This document shows positions 1-8,368 of a stretch of DNA of 64,000 nucleotides, one piece after another (position 1 is the stretch's first letter; the number at the start of each line of letters is the position of its first letter). Where the stretch lies: positions 370,612-434,611 of the forward strand of contig MKVZ01000004.1 of assembly GCA_001898995.1 (NCBI GenBank), written 5' to 3'. The DNA is from Rhizobiales bacterium 63-22 (lineage in GTDB: Bacteria; Pseudomonadota; Alphaproteobacteria; Rhizobiales; Rhizobiaceae). The position numbers and the translations under genes were made by a program. A model generated the notes under the pieces. It had not been told where the DNA came from, searched no databases, and saw only the letters and a program-made list of their open reading frames with translations.

Positions 1-176
1 GCAGCATCGCCGGCGGCATCCTGCTCGGCCTCGTCCAAGGGCTCGGCGTCGGCTACCTGCCCGACCCCAACCGCGCGCTCGCCTACACGCAGGCCTTCGG
101 CGCGCTTCTTCTGGTGGTGACGCTGCTGGTCAAGCCGACCGGCCTGTTCGGCCGCTCGCATCTGCGCTTGGAATAG
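1..176 (+). CDS. livH: Branched-chain amino acid ABC transporter permease (LivH-like), C-terminal fragment
   Basis: This is the last 57 codons of an inner-membrane permease cut by the window edge; the first full codon is at base 3 and the stop is TAG at 174-176. The fragment is hydrophobic, with a short loop containing GYLPDPNRALAY, then a final helix and the end KPTGLFGR, which is typical of the C-terminus of LivH-type permeases (KP.GLFG). It lies 11 bp upstream of a LivM-type permease followed by two ATPases, the standard livHMGF order. Identification rests mainly on that context. The N-terminal part and any substrate-binding protein gene lie to the left of the window. Confidence 0.8.
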   Translation, partial: SIAGGILLGLVQGLGVGYLPDPNRALAYTQAFGALLLVVTLLVKPTGLFGRSHLRLE

Positions 177-187
177 AGGTGCCCGCC

Positions 188-1171
188 ATGACCCGTTCCT
201 CGTTTTTTTCACGCGCGACCCAAGCGATCCTGCTGGTGATTGCGGTCCTGCTACCGCTCACCGGGATCGGCCCGTACTGGACGCATGTCGGCGCGATCGC
301 CTGGTACTACGCGCTGCTCGCGGCAAGCTGGGCGCTGCTCGCGGGCTACGCCGGCCAGTTCTCCTTCGCGCATGTCGCCTTCGCGGCACTCGGCGGCTAC
401 ACATCCGCGCTGTGCGTCGCGCGCTTCGGCCTGCCGCTACCGGTCGCCATGCTCACGGGGGTGCTGCTCGCCGTCGTCACCGGCGCACTGATCGGCGCGT
501 TGGTGCTCAGGCTCTCCGGTCCCTACCTCGCCCTTTTCACGCTCGCCATCTCCGAGATCTTCCGCATGGTTCTGATCGCCGAGGAGGATTTCACGCGCGG
601 CATGCTCGGCCTGCCGGTGCCGAGCCTGTTTCCGGGCAGTTCCGACCTTCCCTACTACTATCTCGGCCTCGGCCTCGTCGTGCTGGCGCTCCTCGGCATG
701 AACTGGCTGCTCGCGACCCGCGTCGGCCTTTTCCTGCGCGCCATCCGCGAGGACGAAGGTGCTGCGCGAGCGAGCGGCGTCGACACCACCCGCTACAAGA
801 TCCTCGTCTTCGTCGTGACCAGCGTCATCGCGGCGATTGCCGGCATCTATTACGGCCATCTCATCGGCATATTGACGCCGAACATGACGATCCTGCCGGA
901 GATGGGCCTGGTCATCGCCATGGCGGTGATCGGAGGCATCGAAAGCCTTCCGGGCGCAGTCATCGGGGCCGTCGTCGTCTACCTGCTGTCGGAATCGCTG
1001 CGCTCCTACGGCGAATGGCGCTTCGTTCTGATGGGGCTGGCGCTGATCCTGGTGCAGCGCTTCGCCCAGAACGGCCTTTTCCCCATCATCGAACAGTGGA
1101 GCCGGCCGCGCCGGGCCGTTCCAGGCGCCGCGAAGACGGCTTCCGTCAAGGAGGAGCGCCATGCCGGCTGA
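188..1171 (+). CDS. livM: Branched-chain amino acid ABC transporter permease LivM-like
   Basis: Second permease of a HAAT-family importer, 327 residues with about eight to ten hydrophobic segments. The conserved family stretch GQFSFAHVAFAALGGY lies near residue 58, and the EAA-like loop near residue 190 (LRAIREDEGAARASGV) is the contact region for the ATPase. I chose ATG 188 over GTG 179 because AGAGGT just upstream is a reasonable ribosome binding site. The end overlaps the start of the next ATPase gene by 11 bp, so the operon is tightly coupled. The exact substrate cannot be told from sequence; members move branched-chain amino acids, urea or amides. The neighbouring amidase and BKACE genes hint at a non-standard amide or amino acid substrate. 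Confidence 0.9.
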   Translation: MTRSSFFSRATQAILLVIAVLLPLTGIGPYWTHVGAIAWYYALLAASWALLAGYAGQFSFAHVAFAALGGYTSALCVARFGLPLPVAMLTGVLLAVVTGALIGALVLRLSGPYLALFTLAISEIFRMVLIAEEDFTRGMLGLPVPSLFPGSSDLPYYYLGLGLVVLALLGMNWLLATRVGLFLRAIREDEGAARASGVDTTRYKILVFVVTSVIAAIAGIYYGHLIGILTPNMTILPEMGLVIAMAVIGGIESLPGAVIGAVVVYLLSESLRSYGEWRFVLMGLALILVQRFAQNGLFPIIEQWSRPRRAVPGAAKTASVKEERHAG

Positions 1172-1901
1172 CGACAGTACACCCTTCTTCTCCGTCGACG
1201 GACTCGCCAAGCATTTCGGCGGCATCCATGCCGTCGAGGACCTGTCCTTCACCCTTTCGCACGGCGAGATCGTCGGGCTGATCGGCCCCAACGGCTCAGG
1301 CAAGACCACGACCATCAACATGGTGACCGGCGCGCTCAAGCCGGACGCCGGGGCGATCGTCGTCGACGGCACCGACATGGCGCGCGCGGCGGCCCACCTC
1401 TACGCCCGGCGCGGCGTGGCGCGCACCTTTCAGGTGCCGCGCCTGTTCCGGCGCATGACGGTGTTGGAAAACCTCATGGTGCCGGCGCTTTCCGACGCGG
1501 CGGCACGCCAGGCGGCATCGGAAGCGCGGGCGCGCGAGGTGCTCGCCTTCCTCCGGCTCGATCATCTGACCGATGATTATGCGCGCTCCCTTTCAGGCGG
1601 CCAGCAGAAGCTTCTGGAACTCGGCCGCGCGCTGATGCTGAAGCCGCGGCTGCTGCTGCTCGACGAGCCTTTCGCGGGCGTTCACCCGCGCCTGCTAGAG
1701 CAGATCGCCGAGCATATCCGCAGCCTCAACCGCGACGGCCACACCATTGTGCTGGTCGATCACAACCTGGAAGCGGTGCAATCCGTGGTCACCCGCGTGC
1801 TGGTGATGGCGCGCGGCCGCAAGATCGCCGACGGGCCGGCTGCCGAGGTGCTGCGCGACCCTGAGGTCGTGCGTGCCTACACCGGAACGCGAGTTCAGTG
1901 A
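1161..1901 (+). CDS. livG: Branched-chain amino acid ABC transporter ATP-binding protein LivG-like
   Basis: Cytoplasmic ATPase of 246 residues powering the HAAT importer. Walker A GPNGSGKTT is at residues 42-50, the ABC signature LSGGQQKLLELGRAL is near 142, Walker B is LLLLDEPFAGVHP, and the switch histidine is in VLVDHNLEAV. The ending VLRDPEVVRAYTG is characteristic of LivG proteins. It overlaps livM by 11 bp and the next gene follows at once. Assignment to LivG rather than LivF follows from gene order and the C-terminal signature. No odd features. Confidence 0.93.
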   Translation: MPADDSTPFFSVDGLAKHFGGIHAVEDLSFTLSHGEIVGLIGPNGSGKTTTINMVTGALKPDAGAIVVDGTDMARAAAHLYARRGVARTFQVPRLFRRMTVLENLMVPALSDAAARQAASEARAREVLAFLRLDHLTDDYARSLSGGQQKLLELGRALMLKPRLLLLDEPFAGVHPRLLEQIAEHIRSLNRDGHTIVLVDHNLEAVQSVVTRVLVMARGRKIADGPAAEVLRDPEVVRAYTGTRVQ

Positions 1902-1909
1902 GGGATACG

Positions 1910-2689
1910 ATGGCCGAAACCGCTTCCACGCAGCAAGAAGGACACTGGGCAGGTGCGGCGCCGCTGCTGTCCTGCGAGCATCTCGTCGCCGGCTACACGC
2001 GCGACATCGACATATTGCGCGACCTGTCGGCCAAGGCCTGGGCCGGGCGCATATCCTGCGTGGTCGGCCCGAACGGCACGGGCAAGTCGACGCTTCTCAA
2101 GGCGCTGTTCGGCTTCCTCGGGCCGAGCGGCGGCCATGTCACGCTGGACGGCAAGGACATCACCGGCCAGCCGCCCTTCCGCATGCTCGCCGCCGGGCTC
2201 GCCTACCTGCCGCAGCGGCCGAGTCTGTTCCCGCATCTGACAGTGGAATCCAACCTCAAGCTGGGTCTGTGGCACGCGAGACCGAAGAAGGCCTTGCTCG
2301 CCGAGAAGCTTGAAGCCGCCTACCAGCGCTTTCCGATCATCCGGGAGAAGCGCGCCCAGCCGGCCGGCCAGCTCTCCGGCGGCCAGCAGCGGCAGGTCGA
2401 GATCGCCCGCAGCCTGATGACCGACCCGTCCGTCTACCTGATCGACGAGCCCACCGCCGGCGTCGACCCGCAGACCAGCGGGTTGATCTACGAGATCGTG
2501 CGCGACCTGGCGCGCGACCTCGGCAAGGGAGTGCTGTTGGTCGACCAGGACATCCGCGCCGCGCTCGCCATCACCGACTATGTCTATGTGGTCAAGAACG
2601 GCGCGGTCTTCTCCGAAGGCGCGCGCGAGGATTTCGGCAGCGACACCGACGCATTGGTCGCGCGTTGGCTCTACGCCAGTGGTGAGTGA
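1910..2689 (+). CDS. livF: Branched-chain amino acid ABC transporter ATP-binding protein LivF-like
   Basis: Second ATPase of the importer, about 259 residues. Walker A is GPNGTGKST, the signature is LSGGQQRQVEIARSL, and Walker B is VYLIDEPTAGVDP. ATG 1910 is preferred because GAGGGA lies five bases upstream; an in-frame GTG at 1898 overlapping the livG stop is the alternative. The final residues, ARWLYASGE, are less conserved than in typical LivF. It is the last gene of the liv operon in the window. The next gene is on the opposite strand and ends 16 bp after it, so transcription converges here. Confidence 0.92.
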   Translation: MAETASTQQEGHWAGAAPLLSCEHLVAGYTRDIDILRDLSAKAWAGRISCVVGPNGTGKSTLLKALFGFLGPSGGHVTLDGKDITGQPPFRMLAAGLAYLPQRPSLFPHLTVESNLKLGLWHARPKKALLAEKLEAAYQRFPIIREKRAQPAGQLSGGQQRQVEIARSLMTDPSVYLIDEPTAGVDPQTSGLIYEIVRDLARDLGKGVLLVDQDIRAALAITDYVYVVKNGAVFSEGAREDFGSDTDALVARWLYASGE

Positions 2690-2705
2690 ATGCGGCGGAC
2701 CCGGT

Positions 2706-4124
2706 TCACGGCTCGGCGTAGCCGTCTGGCGGGTCGAACAGCGAGCCGTCGCGTTTGACCTCGAGCGCGCGGCCGATGCGAAGGGCGAGCGGATCATGGA
2801 AGCGCCGCACGACGATCTGCAGGCCGGACGGCAGACTCTCGACCAGGCCCGCCGGCACGCTGAGCGCAGCCATGTCCATCAGGTTGACCAGCCGGCTGAA
2901 GGTGCCGAGCGTCGTCTTGGCCTCGTCGAGGCCGGCGAGCGTCGGCGCGGTAATCGGCGAGGTCGGCGTCAGGAAAGCGTCCGCGCCTTCCATGTAGCGC
3001 ATGAATTCGACCTGGCGGACGCGGCGCAAGTCGATCAGTTCCTGATAGCGCGCGCCGTCGATCGCCTTGCCCTTGAGGACGCGGGCGCGGATCGCCGGAT
3101 CGACCACGCTGCCTTCCATCTCGACGTGGCGGCCGACATGGTGCCAGGCCTCCGCCGCCAGTATGTCGCCGGCATGGGCCATGTAGGCCTCCGGCGGCAT
3201 CGGCATCGGCCTTTCCTCGATCGAGGCGCCGAGCGCTTCGAGATCGGCGAGCGCGGCGCGGAAGCGCGCCAGCACACCGGCCGTCACCGAGGCGAGATCG
3301 GCTGCGGCGGGAACGCGCAGGCGCATGCCGGCCACGCCTGCGTCAAGCCCTTCGAGCGGCCGGGTCGGCGCGAGGCCGTAGGTGGCGGGATCGGCGGCGT
3401 CTTCCCCTTCGATCACCGCGAGCACCAGCGCGGCGTCCTCGACAGAGCGCGTCAGCGGGCCGATGCTGTCGAACGTCGTGGCGAGCGGCAGCAGGCCACC
3501 CCTTCCGACGAGGCCGGCCGTCGTTTTCAAGCCTACCACGCCGCACATGCCGGACGGATTGCGTATGGAGCCGGTAGTGTCGGTGCCGAGCGCCATCGGC
3601 ACGAGGCCGGCGGCGACCGCGACGCCGGAGCCGCTGGAAGAGCCGCCCGGCGCGCGCGGCAAGGCGCGGTCATATGGGTTGAGCGGTGTGCCGGCCACCG
3701 GGTTGGTACCCCAGCTGCCGAAGGCGAATTCAACCGTCTGCACCTTGCCGAGCAGGATCATGCCGGCGTCCGCCAGGCGCCGCAGCACGGTGGCCGTGGC
3801 GGCGGCGGGCCTGCCGGTGAGCGCTCTGGAGCCGGCCATGGTCGGATAGCCCTCGACGTCGAGCAGGTCCTTCGCCGCGAAGGGAATGCCGTCGAGCGGG
3901 CCGAGAACGGCGCCGCGGCTGCGGCGATCGTCGGCAGCCGCGGCGGCGGCGAGTGCTGCATCGGCGAAAATCTCCACGAAGGCGTGCAGCCGCCCGTTAT
4001 GCGTTGCCGCCCGGTCCAGCGCGCGCGCCACGATGTCGGTCGAGGTCGTTGCGCCCTCGCGCAAGGCCGAGGCAAGCTCGCTCGCAGTGGCGAAAGGCGA
4101 CGGTTTCTCGGTGGTGTCGGTCAT
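2706..4124 (-). CDS. Amidase signature family hydrolase
   Basis: Predicted 472-residue amidase with a Ser-cisSer-Lys triad: Lys85 in PFAAKDLLDV, the Ser pair in GGSSSGS (about 160-166) and the nucleophile Ser186 in TDTTGSIRNPS, where most members have TDTGGS. It hydrolyses an amide or carbamoyl bond; the substrate is unknown. ATG 4124 was chosen because upstream codons lie in the promoter region shared with the divergent BKACE gene (68 bp between the starts). Next to a HAAT importer and a beta-keto acid cleavage enzyme, it probably acts in breakdown of an imported amide or amino acid derivative. That pathway is inference. GatA or AtzE subunits are less likely because no GatB, GatC or AtzG partner is nearby. 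Confidence 0.88.
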   Translation of the reverse strand: MTDTTEKPSPFATASELASALREGATTSTDIVARALDRAATHNGRLHAFVEIFADAALAAAAAADDRRSRGAVLGPLDGIPFAAKDLLDVEGYPTMAGSRALTGRPAAATATVLRRLADAGMILLGKVQTVEFAFGSWGTNPVAGTPLNPYDRALPRAPGGSSSGSGVAVAAGLVPMALGTDTTGSIRNPSGMCGVVGLKTTAGLVGRGGLLPLATTFDSIGPLTRSVEDAALVLAVIEGEDAADPATYGLAPTRPLEGLDAGVAGMRLRVPAAADLASVTAGVLARFRAALADLEALGASIEERPMPMPPEAYMAHAGDILAAEAWHHVGRHVEMEGSVVDPAIRARVLKGKAIDGARYQELIDLRRVRQVEFMRYMEGADAFLTPTSPITAPTLAGLDEAKTTLGTFSRLVNLMDMAALSVPAGLVESLPSGLQIVVRRFHDPLALRIGRALEVKRDGSLFDPPDGYAEP

Positions 4125-4192
4125 AGTGATTCCAGCCGCTGTGCCGCAAACTATATATCGAACCGGCCGGGAGAACAAAGACCGAGGTGAAC

Positions 4193-5026
4193 ATGACCGT
4201 TGATCCATTGCTCATCATGGTGGCGCCGAACGGCGCCCGCCGCAACAAAAGCGACCACCCTGCCTTGCCGATGACCGCGTGCGAGCTTGCGGAGACGGCA
4301 GCGGCGTGCCTGGCCCAAGGAGCGGCCGCGATGCACGTCCATGTGCGCGATGAAGGCGGAGCCCATGTGCTCGACGCCGATCTGTATGTCCGGGCCCTTG
4401 ATGCGATCCGCGAGCGCACGAATGGCGCAATGCTCGTCCAGGTGACGACGGAAGCGGTCGGCCGATATTCGCCGCCGGAGCAGATGCAGCTGGTTCGGAC
4501 GCTCCGGCCTGCGGCGGTTTCGATCGCCCTGCGCGAAATTCTCGGCGCGGGGCAAGCGGAGGCCTCCGCCTTCTTCGCCTGGGCGGCTGGGCAAGGCATC
4601 GCCGTCCAGCACATCCTTTATGACGAGACCGATCTCGACACGTTCGCGCAACTCCATCGCCGGGGAGGTTTCGGGGATATTCGCAAGCCGCAGCTGCTTT
4701 TCGTGCTCGGCCGCTATGCGCGCGACCAGGAAAGCCGGCCGGAGGACCTCGATGTTTTTCTCGCCGGCCTGAAGCGCCACCGGCTCGACGCCGAAGCTGT
4801 CTGGTCGGTCTGCGCCTTCGGCCGCGGCGAAACCGTCGCCTTGGCGGCGGCCATCGCGCATGGCGGCCACGTCCGCGTGGGGTTCGAGAACTCGCTGTGG
4901 AACGCCGATGGGGCCACGGCGCGCGACAATGCCGAGCGGGTGGCGGCTATTGCCGATATTGCGGCGGCGGCGGGGCGGCCGCTTGCATCGGCCGAGCAAG
5001 GCAGGGTCATCCTCGGATTTGCCTAA
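4193..5026 (+). CDS. BKACE (3-keto-5-aminohexanoate cleavage) family enzyme, DUF849
   Basis: Protein of 277 residues in the beta-keto acid cleavage enzyme family, which uses acetyl-CoA and a zinc or other divalent metal to cleave beta-keto acids. The metal-binding pair His48 and His50 is in AMHVHVRDE, and the conserved RVGFENSLW segment near residue 228 carries the usual acidic ligand; both are visible. ATG 4193 has GAGGTGAAC just upstream; GTG 4187 is the alternative start. It is divergent from the amidase and near a liv-type importer, so a shared catabolic role is likely. The specific keto acid cannot be told from sequence; BKACE subfamilies differ by pocket residues. Confidence 0.88.
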   Translation: MTVDPLLIMVAPNGARRNKSDHPALPMTACELAETAAACLAQGAAAMHVHVRDEGGAHVLDADLYVRALDAIRERTNGAMLVQVTTEAVGRYSPPEQMQLVRTLRPAAVSIALREILGAGQAEASAFFAWAAGQGIAVQHILYDETDLDTFAQLHRRGGFGDIRKPQLLFVLGRYARDQESRPEDLDVFLAGLKRHRLDAEAVWSVCAFGRGETVALAAAIAHGGHVRVGFENSLWNADGATARDNAERVAAIADIAAAAGRPLASAEQGRVILGFA

Positions 5027-5576
5027 ACCGGCAAAACTTGGAATGGCGCATCATCCATCGCTGCCGATATCGCGCTCGCGCCGCCAGGCGAACACCTGCT
5101 GTGGCCCGAGACCGCATGGCGAAGCTAAGTACATACGGAACTCTAAATAGCGGTCGTTCAAAGCCCCATACACCACGCCTAAGTAAGGTCAAAATCGACC
5201 AATACCAATCGACTGGAAGCGATTCGAACTTTTTCACCGCCAAACGCCGCCGGTTCTACGCTTTTCCGTCCGTTGGTTATTCCCGCGATTTTGCGCAGGC
5301 GTAGATTCGGCGATGATCGGCGACTGTAGAGGGTAATCGGCGGAGAAATGGTGCGCCATTTTATCCAGATATCTCCGATACTAACTTGTTCCGTGGCACG
5401 TCATCATCAAAGAGACCGCGAGCATGTCTGAAGTTCGCCGTATCGGTGGCTGCGGATTCCCCGGAAGCATTGTGTATGCCTTCATCGACAAGCATGGCCG
5501 AGTCAACCCGCGCGCATTCGAGCACCATGAAAAAATCATTGTTTTTGAAGAGCTTACGCCGATTCACCGGATAGGC
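5027..5576. other. Non-coding stretch, lower GC than neighbours
   Basis: About 550 bases without a gene I can support. Base composition is more AT-rich than the flanking genes. The short reading frames here have no recognisable motif or convincing ribosome binding site. No repeat or tRNA duplicate of the downstream tRNA-Thr was seen, so I cannot claim an element remnant. Confidence 0.5.
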
Positions 5577-5651
<75 letters not shown>

Positions 5652-5832
5652 ATTCTCCTGAGCGCGGCGGACTTCTGCCACATCATTGCGTAAATCGCAA
5701 GCAAGCAATTGCATTTCTTTTTAGATAATGTGGAAATCGGCGGCGAAGGCGCCACAGCGGCCGGCACAGGTCGTTTTCCGGTGCTTTTTGAAAGCATACG
5801 GGCCGCCGACATGCGAAAACACGAGCGAAACC

Positions 5833-6036
5833 ATGAGCGAGAAAACGAGCGGAACCACAACGGGTAAGGACAAGGGCGGCAACGGACAAAATCAGTCGGA
5901 TCGCCGCAAGGAACGGCTCGCCGCGCAGCTTCGCGCCAATCTCCAGCGGCGCAAGCAACAGTCGCGCTCGCGCCGCGCCGGCGAGGCCGACCAGCGCAGT
6001 GACGGTATTGATACAGCCGGCGCTGAAAAGGAGTAA
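5833..6036 (+). CDS. Small basic hydrophilic protein upstream of murA
   Basis: Sixty-seven residues, rich in Lys, Arg, Gln and Ser with no hydrophobic segment: an N-terminal Ser/Thr/Gly-rich part, then a basic helix-like stretch (SDRRKERLAAQLRANLQRR) and an acidic tail ending AEKE. Small proteins of this kind are commonly found directly upstream of murA in Rhizobiales; function is unknown. ATG 5833 was chosen because upstream codons are unlike coding sequence. The region between it and murA carries a dispersed repeat. Confidence 0.65.
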   Translation: MSEKTSGTTTGKDKGGNGQNQSDRRKERLAAQLRANLQRRKQQSRSRRAGEADQRSDGIDTAGAEKE

Positions 6037-6042
6037 GCGCAA

Positions 6043-6100
6043 AAGCATTTCCAGCAAAAGTGCGAAGCGGTTTTGCGTCCGGAAATGCGTAAAAACAAAG
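6043..6100 (-). repeat. Dispersed intergenic repeat, copy A
   Basis: Read on the minus strand it shares a core with copies B (7760-7860) and C (13676-13813): CTTTGTTTTTACGCAT near the start and ACTTTTGCTGGAAATGCT at the end. It lacks the palindromic AGAGCGGTTCC head seen in B and C. It resembles the short palindromic intergenic elements known in Brucella and rhizobia, but the family name is not assigned. Confidence 0.8.
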
Positions 6101-6314
6101 ACCTGAAGCGCGAAAAGCGATCGGCAAGATCGCGACGCGCTTAAGGGCAGCGTGAAAGCCTTCCTTGAAGATGGAGGGCGGCTGCTGTAAAAGCACCCAT
6201 TCTCAGGCGGCCGCGACCGCCATTTGGCAGTGATTCGCGCGAACGCGATGCGCTTCATGAATGCGCAAGACAGACTGACAGAACGGCACGTTCCGGCCCA
6301 GAAGGTGAAACAGC

Positions 6315-7604
6315 ATGGATCGCATCAAAATCGTCGGCGGCAGCAAACTCAACGGCACCATTCCGATCTCGGGCGCGAAGAACGCAGCGCTGCCCCTGAT
6401 GATCGCCTCCCTTCTCACCGACGATACGCTGACGCTGGAAAACGTGCCGCATCTGGCCGATGTGGAGCAACTCATCCGTATCCTGGGCAATCACGGCGTC
6501 GATTATTCGGTCAACGGCCGCCGCGAGCACCAGAACGGGGCCTATTCACGCACCATCCATTTTACCGCGCGCACCATCGTCGATACGACCGCGCCCTATG
6601 AACTGGTCTCCAAGATGCGCGCCAGCTTCTGGGTCATAGCGCCGCTTCTGGCCCGCATGGGCGAGGCGAACGTCTCGCTGCCCGGCGGCTGCGCCATCGG
6701 TACGCGCCCGGTCGATCTGCTGCTGGAGGCGCTTTTGGCGCTCGGCGCCAAGATCGACATCGAGAACGGCTATGCGAAGGCCACCGCGAAGAACGGCCTT
6801 GTCGGCGCGCGCTATCGCTTCCCCAAGGTTTCGGTCGGCGCCACCCATGTCATGATGATGGCGGCGACGCTGGCCAGAGGCGAGACGGTGATCGAGAACG
6901 CCGCGCGCGAACCGGAAGTGGTCAACCTCGCCGAATGCCTCAACGCCATGGGCGCGAAGGTCAGCGGCGCGGGCACCGGCACCATCCATGTGCAGGGCGT
7001 CACCAGCCTTGCGGGCGCGCGGGTGCGCGTCATTCCCGACCGCATCGAGGCCGGCACCTATGCCATGGCCGTCGCCATGGCCGGCGGCGACGTGCTGCTG
7101 GAAGGCGCGCAGGAAAGCCAGCTCACCGCCGCCCTCGACGTGCTGCGGCAGGCAGGCGCGGAAATCACCGAAACGAACAGCGGCCTGCGCGTGGTGCGCA
7201 ACGGCCACGGCATCCATCCCGTCGACGTCACCACCGATCCCTTTCCCGGCTTCCCGACCGACCTTCAGGCGCAGTTCATGGGCCTGATGACCAAGGCCAA
7301 GGGCACGTCGCGCATCACCGAGACCATCTTCGAAAACCGCTTCATGCACGTGCAGGAACTGGCCCGCCTCGGCGCGAAAATCTCACTCTCCGGCCAGACC
7401 GCGACCGTCGAGGGCGTGGAACGGCTCAACGGCGCTCAGGTCATGGCGACCGATCTGCGCGCTTCCGTCTCGCTGGTCATCGCGGGTCTTGCGGCGGAAG
7501 GCGAGACCGTCGTCAACCGCGTCTATCACCTCGATCGCGGCTTCGAGCGGCTGGAGGAAAAGCTCTCGCGCTGCGGCGCGAATGTCGAGCGCGTCAGCGG
7601 GTGA
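6315..7604 (+). CDS. murA: UDP-N-acetylglucosamine 1-carboxyvinyltransferase MurA
   Basis: First committed enzyme of peptidoglycan synthesis; transfers enolpyruvate from PEP to UDP-GlcNAc in the cytoplasm. It has 429 residues, normal for the family. Lys22 in SGAKNAALP binds PEP, and catalytic Cys126 lies in [12 protein letters not shown] (the Cys form, so fosfomycin sensitivity is expected at the active site). The internal duplication of the EPT fold is visible as repeated GA-rich segments. It is probably transcribed alone: a strong terminator follows at 7660. Confidence 0.98.
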   Translation: MDRIKIVGGSKLNGTIPISGAKNAALPLMIASLLTDDTLTLENVPHLADVEQLIRILGNHGVDYSVNGRREHQNGAYSRTIHFTARTIVDTTAPYELVSKMRASFWVIAPLLARMGEANVSLPGGCAIGTRPVDLLLEALLALGAKIDIENGYAKATAKNGLVGARYRFPKVSVGATHVMMMAATLARGETVIENAAREPEVVNLAECLNAMGAKVSGAGTGTIHVQGVTSLAGARVRVIPDRIEAGTYAMAVAMAGGDVLLEGAQESQLTAALDVLRQAGAEITETNSGLRVVRNGHGIHPVDVTTDPFPGFPTDLQAQFMGLMTKAKGTSRITETIFENRFMHVQELARLGAKISLSGQTATVEGVERLNGAQVMATDLRASVSLVIAGLAAEGETVVNRVYHLDRGFERLEEKLSRCGANVERVSG

Positions 7605-7659
7605 GCCGCACAGGGTCTGCGGCGAAAACCGGCTGTCCCGACATCGCAGGAAACATCGT

Positions 7660-7690
7660 TCGACAGGCCTGAAAAGCCTGTCGATTTTTT
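7660..7690 (+). terminator. Rho-independent terminator of murA
   Basis: Perfect 8-bp stem CGACAGGC/GCCTGTCG with a 7-nt loop, followed by A and seven T residues. Confidence 0.92.
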
Positions 7691-7759
7691 TCCCCCGACA
7701 TGCCAAGTTGCAGATCATACCGACCGGCGGGGATGCTCCGGCCGTTCCATGAACATGCT

Positions 7760-7860
7760 AGAGCGGTTCCTGTTCGAACGGAATCGTTGGAACCGCTCTA
7801 TCTCTTTGTTATTACGCATTATCCTACGCAAAACCGCTTCGCACTTTTGCTGGAAATGCT
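7760..7860 (+). repeat. Dispersed intergenic repeat, copy B
   Basis: Starts with a palindromic head (AGAGCGGTTCC ... GGAACCGCTCT), followed by ATCTCTTTGTTATTACGCAT and the conserved end GCACTTTTGCTGGAAATGCT. Complete copy relative to A. It abuts the start of the DUF2948 gene, which begins 20 bp after it. Confidence 0.85.
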
Positions 7861-7879
7861 TAGAAACTGGTGCCTGAAT

Positions 7880-8320
7880 ATGGATATGCTGAAGCTGGTG
7901 GCGCTGGATACGGAGGATTTGCAGGTCATTTCCGCCCATCTTCAGGATTCCGTCCTCAAGATATCCGACCTTCACTATCATGCGAGGGAAAAGCGTTTCG
8001 TGCTGACGGCGAACCGTTTCGTCTGGGAGACGGCGCGGCCGCGCTTCCTGCGCAAGCCGAGCTATGAGCGGCGGCGCGCGGCGCTGCATTTCAACCGCGT
8101 CACCGCTGTCAGGACGGCGGGCATCGATCCGGTGAAGCGCGACGACGTGCTCTCGCTGCTCGCCATCCGCTTCCTTGCCGGCGAAGCGCCCGGCGGCACA
8201 ATCGAACTGACATTTTCGGCAAATGCCGCTATCCGTCTCGACGTGGAGTGCATCGAGGCGCAACTGACCGATCTGGGCGCCGCGTGGGAGACGGAATCCC
8301 TGCCGCGCCATGAACCGTGA
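7880..8320 (+). CDS. DUF2948 family protein
   Basis: Protein of 146 residues with the pattern of the alphaproteobacterial DUF2948 family: LVALDTEDLQVISAHLQDSVL at the start, RFVLTANRFVWE in the middle and IRLDVECIEAQLTDLGAAW at the end. Function is unknown; the family is usually found next to hisD and UPF0262, as here. ATG 7880 was chosen because the preceding bases belong to a dispersed repeat. hisD follows after 48 bp and is probably co-transcribed. Confidence 0.88.
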   Translation: MDMLKLVALDTEDLQVISAHLQDSVLKISDLHYHAREKRFVLTANRFVWETARPRFLRKPSYERRRAALHFNRVTAVRTAGIDPVKRDDVLSLLAIRFLAGEAPGGTIELTFSANAAIRLDVECIEAQLTDLGAAWETESLPRHEP

Positions 8321-8368
8321 ACCATGCGCCGTGACGGCGGCGATTGAAATATGTGAAGGAACAGACGC

